From NCBI RefSeq assembly GCF_965363235.1, contig NC_134851.1, positions 39,460,321 through 39,524,320 on the forward strand: DNA of 64,000 nucleotides. Direction: 5' to 3'. Shown here in pieces: positions 56,465 through 64,000 of the stretch. The DNA is from Mytilus galloprovincialis (lineage: Eukaryota > Mollusca > Bivalvia > Mytilida > Mytilidae). The position numbers and the translations under genes are program-made. Below the pieces are notes generated by a model. The model did no database searches and had not been told where the DNA came from. It was given only the letters and a program-made list of their open reading frames with translations. How positions within the stretch are numbered: the stretch's first letter is position 1; every line of letters starts with the position of its first letter.

Positions 56465-57256
56465 TGTTTACATGACCAAAAGCAATATTTCTTCTATCTA
56501 ATCTATATACATGTATTAGACTGAAGAAAGATTACGGACTTTCAAGGCAGTTTACCGAGTGTAAACATGGTAAATGATATGTTTATTTTTAGTCTATCTA
56601 TCTAGGCTAAAATTGTTATCTGTGTGGGCGTTTGTTTACAATTTAAAGTCATTGAGTTTAATTATTTATCAAGTATGAATAGAAATACTCGATTTTTGTT
56701 GACAACAAGGAAAAAGCAAATTTCGTTGACAACGAAAAAGAGTTATTAAACCAAATATATTACATAAATTGGGAAATCAGGAAATGTAAGAGAAATTTCG
56801 AAAAATAGTTGAACATATAGAACGCTTTTTCTTAGACAACTGACATAAACGTATCTTAGTATTTTCAGTCACGTGGGTCCTTTATTGCTAAAACATAGGT
56901 GTCGACTTGTATAATGAATCAAGTTTAGAGTATACGTAGGCAACCATAGAATACAAATCATATAGATGCTATAACAACTATAATATATATCAAGACGAAA
57001 TGCATTCCATTAGCTTACTTTTAATAGCTTGTGTAAGGAAAAAAGTGGAATGCATTTTATCCGCTAACAATAACCATATCTTGCTTTTTTAAGACAGTGT
57101 GGGTATATCCATTCTAAACCGTGACCAATATTACAGTATAAATGGGAGTAAATACACTTAACAGTCAGTGTGGGTTTATCCACACTAAACTAATACTGAA
57201 CCTGTTTCCTTCCCAAATAACAAAGGAAAAGTAACATCCAATAAATACATTGAAAT
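56465..57256. other. Putative upstream region of the DUF218 gene
   Basis: AT-rich, no gene or clear promoter element seen. A short direct repeat 'cagtgtgggt.tatccat/ca' (57095, 57165) and paired 'tggaatgcatttt'/'aaatgcattcca' (57047, 56998) are minor features. Confidence 0.35.
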
Positions 57257-57800
57257 AGTTATCAAAAATACCAGGATTATAATTTAGTACGCCGGACGCG
57301 CATTTCGTCTACATAAGACTCATCAGTAACGCTCATATCAAAATAGTTATGAAGCCAAAACAAATACAAAGTTGAAGAGCATTGAGGATCTACAATTCCA
57401 AAACATTGTGCCAAATACGGCTAAGGGATAAGAAAATACTTAGTTTTTCTAAAAATTCAAAGTTTTGTAAACAGGAAATTTATAAAAATGACAACATAAT
57501 TAATATTCACGTCAACACCGAAGTGCTGACTACTGGGCTGGTGATACCATTGGGGACGAAACGTCCACCATGCAGCAGAGGCATCGACCCAGTGGTGTAA
57601 ATAGTTATCAGAGATACCAGGATTAAAATTTAGTACTCCAGAAAACGTTGTGCCAAATACGGCTAAGGTAATCTATGCCTGGGATTAGAAAATCCTTAGT
57701 TTTTCTAAAAATTCAAGGTTTTGTAAACAGGAAATTTATAAAAATGAGCACATAATTGATATTCATATCAACACCGAAGTGCTGACTACGGGGTGTAAAA
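57257..57800 (+). repeat. Dispersed repeat, partly duplicated in tandem
   Basis: First part 57257-57600 ('taccaggattataatttagt', 'catttcgtctacataagact', 'gacgaaacgtccaccatgca'); second part 57601-57800 repeats most of it from 'gataccaggattaaaattta' to 'accgaagtgctgactacggg' with a central deletion. The ORF at 57382-57600 belongs to the repeat. Known to me from mussel DNA. Confidence 0.7.
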
Positions 57801-59438
57801 CATCGTTTGTTATTGTATATGACACCACATACAAGAAATCACATGTGACATGCCCAGACAGTTGTATTGTATGGACACAACACCTGCCACCACTGTACAT
57901 CTATACATAAACATAACCAACCATCTGAACAGAAGACTGACATGACTGCATGTCTTAAGCTGATAAGAAATCAAACGTATAATGTGATGACGATACACCA
58001 ATACGTTATTCATCTATTTGTAAATGAAGTATTAAGCTGAACATCCAGTTTCTGTACCACTAGGAAATAATTCTGTTCTTTGTGCAACGTTAATTCCGAT
58101 GGTAAATCGCATCACACACTGAAAATAGAGATAGAGAAAAAATGGAACACAAATCCCAAAAAAAACAATAAACAGTAATCGCAAAGGCGATGCACCCGTG
58201 TCCTATGAAAAAGACTAAACAATAAAAACTGATGGAATCCATAGTGTCTATGACCAAAATAGAAAACGATGTAAAGTTGAAAATATCAATTTACAAATTT
58301 GATTGATCCAGAGCACTTTACGTGATTAATTTTTAGAGAGAACGTCAAACCCAGAAGACTGCAAGCCACGTACAAATGTATGTATAAAAAATGAATTTGT
58401 TGGAAACTTTAACTTTTCAATCGAAATGAATTTTGAAAAAAGAAAAGTGATCTCAAGATGGAAATCGACAATAGCAGTCCATAAAATCAATCAGCAATGT
58501 TGCCAATAAATTCAAAAAAGAAAATACACTTAAAAAAAAACCCACTCAGAAACTCAAAATTGACGAAAATTGAGGGGTTAACTCATACTTTCGCGGAGGA
58601 TCAACAGTAACTGTCTCACAACGAACACTCTTTTCTTGTTATTTATTAAAATGTGCTTATTAGTAATATCCAGTGATAGGACATGAACCTGTGGAGTATG
58701 GATATATCTTATTTAGCCTAAGAAATCAGATTTACACAAAAGACCTGATTTGAAAGCATAAAATGTAAACAAGATTTTCAAGCATGAAGGATAAAAATAG
58801 TTTTAACCGAAAAACTGAACTCCAAGGTAAATTTAAAAAAAGAAGTCTGAAAACTGACAAACCTTTATGGTAGATTATGTCAACCAACATAACAACTGGT
58901 ACAACATTAGTGTCATAATCCTGACTTAGTTCAAGCATTTTCAGTAGTTGGTAGTTAATATAATCTAGTACATATCGAAAAACGTAGTAACATATTCACA
59001 CTTTCCCGATAATACACATAAGGTACAATAAAACTATGTAAACATGGTAAAGGTCAGACAAAACAGATAGACAAATACCGAGCCACGTCCAAATTCATAT
59101 GACCCAAACAGACATCATATTACAAAAATAAAGATTAAAAGTTTAAAAAAAAAACAATTAAATTGTTCACATCATCAGCACTTATTATCTATGACCCAAG
59201 ACCTTCTGTGATAAAATAATACAAAAGGTCGAACGGTTCTTTTAACCGATTTGTTTATTTAATGATTCTTTTTTAACTTCCATTTTCATCGGACATGGTC
59301 TGATAAAAATAGGTTTATCATCTTAAGATTTTTAACCTAAATGTTTATATTACCTGTCTCACTTGTTTTCAATTGAATAAAAAAAAATATCCTTTAAACA
59401 TTCCTACGTACAATTGTCTTGTGTAGTGATGTATCACA
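57801..59438. other. Intergenic, no feature seen
   Basis: AT-rich with A-runs. No coding exon, inverted-repeat element or RNA gene noticed. The promoter of the B-box gene should lie near the right end, but no motif stands out. Confidence 0.4.
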
Positions 59439-60311
59439 ATGGCTCAAACGCCATCAAAAAATTGTGCGATTTGCAAAAAACTAGCTGCGTTATATTGCTA
59501 TGATTGCCAGCAGCAATTATGTCTACAATGCAAACAAAACAAACATGACAGGGAGGCAGTCTATCAGGATCACAATGTTGTAGATATTCCTGAAGCAGGA
59601 TATCGTATTTTCAAACCTGTACCAGTTTGTGACGTTCATAAGAGAATTTTTCTTTATTATTGTAGTAAATGTGATTGTTTGACATGCAAGGAATGTATGA
59701 CAAGTTCCCATGATGGACATAACACAAACGAAATTAAACAGATTGCTGATGACCGCCGTCAGGATGCGAATCAGATAACAAACAAGTTGAAAGCGAAAGT
59801 TGAAAAAATAAAAAAGACATTGGAAACTATTGATGGCCATCATTCGTTTCTCATACAATCTGGTTGCGATTCTTACATCGAGGACATGGAGAAAACGTCG
59901 GTGGAGATACAGCAGATCATTGATGATAAAAAACATATTGAACTGACTACTGCGTTTGACCACCGTGAAAACGAGACACGCGATTTAACAGCAAAACGCA
60001 ATTTCTTCCAACGACATCATAACGAATTTGCTGACCAATTGTTGAAGTTTGAAAATCTATTGCAAGAACGACATGACAATTCGTTCTTTATGGAATGTAA
60101 AGGTCTGCAAAAAGAATATCATATAATGAATGAAGAAAGTGAGCAACGTTTATCTAGCCCAAGACAAATGCCAGGTTTCAACCAAGACACATTTAGAAGA
60201 GTTATTATTGACGAAATTGATACACAGTTCAAAATGGGGTATGTTATCAAATTGACGCTGTCTTTACTATATATACAATACGATGTTATTTCCACTTTTG
60301 ATTTGGACTGA
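59439..60311 (+). CDS. TRIM-like protein with two B-box zinc fingers and coiled coil
   Basis: 290-codon ORF. B-box 1: C9, C12, C20, C23, C28, C31, H36, H45. B-box 2: C64, H67, C75, C78, C83, C86, H91, H94, a full set of zinc ligands. A coiled coil follows (~100-230, charged heptads around KLKAKVEKIKKTLETI). There is no RING finger before the first B-box, so ubiquitin-ligase activity is not expected from this exon. Such RING-less TRIM-like genes are greatly expanded in bivalves and several act in immune signalling, but no role is assigned here. A donor-like atggg|gtatgt at 60239 precedes a hydrophobic tail (LTLSLLYIQYDV) that looks like translated intron, so the real protein may splice out at residue ~267 into a downstream exon not found here. 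Confidence 0.85.
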   Translation: MAQTPSKNCAICKKLAALYCYDCQQQLCLQCKQNKHDREAVYQDHNVVDIPEAGYRIFKPVPVCDVHKRIFLYYCSKCDCLTCKECMTSSHDGHNTNEIKQIADDRRQDANQITNKLKAKVEKIKKTLETIDGHHSFLIQSGCDSYIEDMEKTSVEIQQIIDDKKHIELTTAFDHRENETRDLTAKRNFFQRHHNEFADQLLKFENLLQERHDNSFFMECKGLQKEYHIMNEESEQRLSSPRQMPGFNQDTFRRVIIDEIDTQFKMGYVIKLTLSLLYIQYDVISTFDLD

Positions 60312-60465
60312 TCATACTAGAATAAAGAGTGATTATACATACAAATATCCACCGAAGTAGTAATCTTTTTTTAAAACAACCAACAAAGCGATATATGATT
60401 TAAAGGGCACACCTTACTCGTGTTACCTTTGACTTAGAATATCAACATGGGACAATGAAATACAT

Positions 60466-60602
60466 AGACAATAATAGTGCATTGACTTGACATATCAACG
60501 ATATAAGGATGAGGATTATAAACGGGGAAATGCGAGGCTGTGCCCGTTTCGGGCCGAATCCTTATATCGTTGATATGTCAAGTCAATGCACTATTATTGT
60601 CT
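60466..60602. mobile_element. 137-bp near-perfect palindromic element
   Basis: AGACAATAATAGTGCATTGA and the next ~24 bases are repeated as exact reverse complement at the right end (..TCAATGCACTATTATTGTCT), arms of about 44 bp around a ~50-bp loop that itself has 'gcccgtttcgggc'. It lies ~150 bp downstream of the B-box ORF. MITE-like; no clear target duplication. Confidence 0.8.
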
Positions 60603-61844
60603 TTATACTGCAATCTAAAAAGCATTTGCAATTGTTGTTTAATGCGTTAAGGTTATTTATTTGATTTAAATATTTGGGGAAATCTCCTTTAAAAAGACCT
60701 CAAATCATGCTCACGGAGAAATTTTCAACACAATGAAATGTACATTTACCTGTTGAAACCCACACTCGATTTTGAACGAAATCATTTGAGTATGGACTAA
60801 AATACCAACCATAAGCATTACAAATTAATGATTTATAGGTTGCAAAAAAAATATTAATAAATGAAATATGTGTTTCCAATAATTGCAAAAGAAACAAGGT
60901 TAAGTCGTTCCACGCAACGTTGTATGCATTGGAAACAAGAACAGGTTGAAGAGGTCGCATGAATTAAATGTTATTTCGGCAACTTCTATTTAAATATTCA
61001 TGAGGAAAGGTGATATCGGGTCAGTGACTGTATATGACATAAAAATATACAGTCAACGCATTTTGACTGCTCAAATAGAACGAGTGCAATATAAAACACA
61101 CTACAATAAATTTATAATGTCAGGGTAAAATTAAATAGAGCATAAAATTTACGAAAAATATTAACATCTAAGTGACATATTCAGAAACAAAATGTTTACG
61201 CAAGAAACAATTTTTGGCAGAAAAAGCAACGCGTCTTGTGTATTAAACTATTAGTTAGGTAACTCTTGATAATTATTGTACAGATAACATTTGAAAGCTT
61301 CCAAAGAACTGATAAGAGCATTTTTTTGTTTGGTTTACCCAAAGTTACTATTAGCGTCCATGTATAGGTTTAATCATAACCAGCTTTGATAAGCAATTGG
61401 TAGAACTATAAATTTTCACTAATTCGTACTATGAACATAAAAATATTTATTTTATAAAAATATTTTCTTTCTTCATTCAAACTGTATACCTTACAACAAA
61501 ATATTTTCATTTACCTATGTATATTATTGTAAAAGGTTATTGCTGTTTCCTTTCTTTTTTTAACATTTCACGGCAGTAAATAGTTATGAAAGGTATCAGA
61601 ATTATAAAATATTGTTGATTTAATTATTCATTCCTTATTTTATTGATTTTGTGTTTATGCTGTATCATATATGTATATCATATTTATTTGTTCAGTGTAT
61701 GTTTACTTGTGTTAACATGTCTTATGATTGAGTAGGTCATTTCAATTGATATTTTATAGTGTGTCTTTTTATGTTGTGATGTTACACTATTTTATCAGAT
61801 AAGGATGAAGTTTGGTACTTACTTAAACATTTTACACCGCTGTA

Positions 61845-62145
61845 ATTGTTTGCGCATGTCCTGAGTTAGGAATGTGGTATTCAGTAGTTGTCGTTTGTTG
61901 ATGTAGTTCATAAGTTTTTCTCGTTTCTCCTTTTTTATATAGACAATATGATACCGTTGGGTTTTCCGTTTGAATGGTTTTACACTAGTTATTTTTTGGG
62001 TCCCTTTATAGCTTACTGTTTGGTGGAGCCAAGGCTTTCTGTTGGAGCCAGTATTTTGACCTATAATGTTGTTTTTTTTTATGATTTGTGACTTAGATGA
62101 AGAGTGGTGTTATTGGCACTGAAACAACATCCTTCTGTATCTGAT
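61845..62145 (+). repeat. Dispersed mussel-type repeat ('tcctgagttaggaatgtg')
   Basis: Contains 'gtcctgagttaggaatgtgg', 'ttcagtagttgtcgtttgtt', 'ccctttatagcttactgt' and 'tattggcactgaaacaacat', a layout I know from mussel repeats. A short tail of the same family seems present at 16450-16490 ('gatagttgtctcattgacaa'). The ORF at 61888 is not a gene. Confidence 0.6.
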
Positions 62146-62149
62146 TAAA

Positions 62150-63104
62150 CATAATGTTTCTATATACTTTTGACTTAAGTATGGGAGATAATTTGCTACT
62201 TCTCATAAACAGAATGACATTTTTGGACACATACGGTAGCTGTGTTTGCACTGATTCAGAAAATTTATGGTTTCTATATTTTTTTTATTTCAAACAAGGG
62301 AGATAATGCGCTACTTTTGGTCTAAATAGTGTCACGTTCGATTTCTTTTAAAGATTATTTTATGGTCAATATATTAATTAATAGTTTATTAGTATGTATT
62401 TCATTGAATAATAAGGTACAGGTCATTTTCTGTTCATATTATCAAGGTCATGTGTCATTTTACTCTTTGTAAAAGACAATATGACTTTAGCATGTACCAG
62501 CATTAGTTATTTTTATTCACCTACTGTATTAAAATTTAAGGGGCATTGACTCCTATAAAATATCTTCAAACTGTTCACTGTTATATTATAATTCGTTTCT
62601 GTTGTGTTGTAGTTTTCCTTTTATATTTGGATATTTTATATGTGTTACCCTCAGTTTTAGCCAGTACCCCGGAGTTTTTTTTTTTCTCAATCGATTTACA
62701 CTTATATGCGGCCAAGCTTAGCGAAAGGTAGTGCGACGTAATCAGTCAAACACACTTTATTAGATTTACTCGTAAAGGAACGATCGTTTTCATTGGCCAA
62801 TTCAAACCTTCGCCCTCACTCCTACGACAATAGAACACGCGTACTATAAGTTGAAAGGACTGATCAGTATTCACGTTGCCGGTCAAGGTTGTTATAACCT
62901 CCATCGTTGTATTTATGTACAGTATTGTGTTCTTGATTATCCCATAGCAATTCTAACTTTTCAATGATACATGTATGTGCATGTAAAATTCATTAAATTT
63001 ATAATTTTGTACACCAGTAAAATTTTAAACTTTAAAATCTTAAGGTTTCACATCGAAATATTAAATTCAACTGTCTCCTTTCAGATGTTTCTGGATTTAG
63101 AGAT
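62150..63104. other. No gene seen
   Basis: AT-rich; a pair of 'gggagataat(t/g)(t/c)gctact' segments (62182, 62299) hints at an old local duplication. Nothing else supported. Confidence 0.4.
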
Positions 63105-63300
63105 TTACCATTTTATTTTGATGGGAGGGTGGACTCTGTTGTTAGTTCTTTTTTCTAAGTTGTATTCTCTGCCCTGTCTTTTTATTTTTAGTCTATTTGG
63201 TCCTGCCTTTTTAGTTTTTATTAGTTTGTCCGGTTTTTTTTTACATAAATCGTAATTCGTTCTTTTTGCCAAGTTGCACATCCTGCCATTTTATATCTTT
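63105..63300 (+). repeat. Partial relative of the 35621-35904 MITE interior
   Basis: Repeats 'gtcctgcctttttagttttt' and related 'tctgccctgtctttttattt', as in the PIF/Harbinger-like MITE, but without its terminal inverted repeats. Degenerate fragment. Confidence 0.55.
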
Positions 63301-64000
63301 TGCAAGGTTTAGGTATTCGACTAAGAACAGAAGAATAGTGGGATTTTTTTTTTGTTATTCAGTTTACTTAATTTGGAAACAAATCACGAAATTCTAAGAA
63401 AACTCAGAGCATGTAACCAACCATACTTTGTTTAGAGAAAAATAGAGATGGCAAACCATGGCACAGTGGAAAGATATGTACTTTATAAACTCAAATGAAT
63501 TTTATACTTAACTGTTTTGCTATTCTCGGTTGAAATTCGAACGTAGATTATATATTAGTAAATATCTAAATAGTTACAGAGAAAACAATCAGTTTTTAAA
63601 AACGTGTTTATTCATCAAATGTATTGATACAAAAGTGGACCCCTTCTAGTACATGCATTTAGTCATACTTATTAATAATTTCTTTATATATCGTTTATCA
63701 GTTTATCTTACATGTATGAATTTGTATTTCATTTTAAATTAGGCATGCATTTTGTTTTAGTTCCACACATACAAAAGAAAATAATCTTTGTACCATTTCA
63801 ACCCGTTTTACACCAAAATGCCTTCACTAAATTCATTTGAATTTCGTGTTGATCATGATAGTACGTAGTGTCTTCATTCACGTGCACAAATGATACGATT
63901 ATTTTTTTCTTTCTTTTATATTTCGGGGACAATTTGCTCCGTTTATGATACGTAAATTCTTAATAACCAAACGCTTAGCTACTGTGTAACTTTCTGTATC
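63301..64000. other. No feature seen to the right edge
   Basis: AT-rich DNA without coding signal or repeat structure that I can support. Confidence 0.4.

Noticed and set aside
59523-59963. 146-codon minus-strand ORF
   Set aside because: Antisense shadow of the B-box gene, whose zinc ligands on the plus strand are complete.

Overview
The window is eukaryotic, AT-rich and intron-rich. It most likely comes from a bivalve mollusc, and a mussel (Mytilus or a close relative) fits best. The protein genes are metazoan, with GT/AG introns of 1-3 kb. Several dispersed repeats look like ones I know from mussel DNA, including a tRNA-headed SINE, the retroelement tail carrying 'GGGGAATGTG', and the GCGAAAACGC palindromes. 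The species call rests on memory of those repeats and cannot be confirmed here.

Four protein genes can be supported. (1) 1-1679, minus: most of a laccase-like multicopper oxidase, running off the left edge, with three apparent reading-frame breaks. (2) 33539-48389, plus: an eight-exon receptor whose coding exons join in phase to 534 aa: signal peptide, two Ig domains, one transmembrane helix, a cytoplasmic TIR domain and an acidic tail. This is an IL-1R/SIGIRR-like layout and the main host-biology find. (3) 52523-56464, minus: a three-exon DUF218/YdcF-like protein of 260 aa whose exons also join in phase. (4) 59439-60311, plus: a TRIM-like protein with two B-boxes and a coiled coil but no RING.

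The rest is mostly mobile and tandem DNA. Region by region: 3.2-5.8 kb, old degenerate direct repeats; 6.7-7.5 kb, an old inverted-repeat element; 8.36-12.31 kb, ten tandem copies of a unit containing a tRNA-like SINE head, two of them sharing one internal deletion; 16.75-22.72 kb, a 5,969-bp element with ~107-bp terminal inverted repeats and a 5-bp target duplication (ACATT), filled by three nearly identical ~1.72-kb modules, each holding the same nested 250-264-bp palindromic MITE; 24.0-28.7 kb, one inverted-repeat element split by a second 4.2-kb one with a 6-bp duplication (AATTAA), which itself holds a 5'-truncated retroelement; 28.8-30.2 kb, a ~102-bp satellite; 31.0-31.4 kb, a strand-asymmetric pyrimidine tract. 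Introns of the Ig-TIR gene hold several MITEs with clean target duplications, a second truncated retroelement and a 169-bp tandem array.

The genes show no operon-like or pathway link. Laccase and Ig-TIR could both act in oxidative or innate immune processes, but the sequence shows no functional connection. No tRNA gene, rRNA, CRISPR array, LTR pair or capsid/envelope gene was seen.
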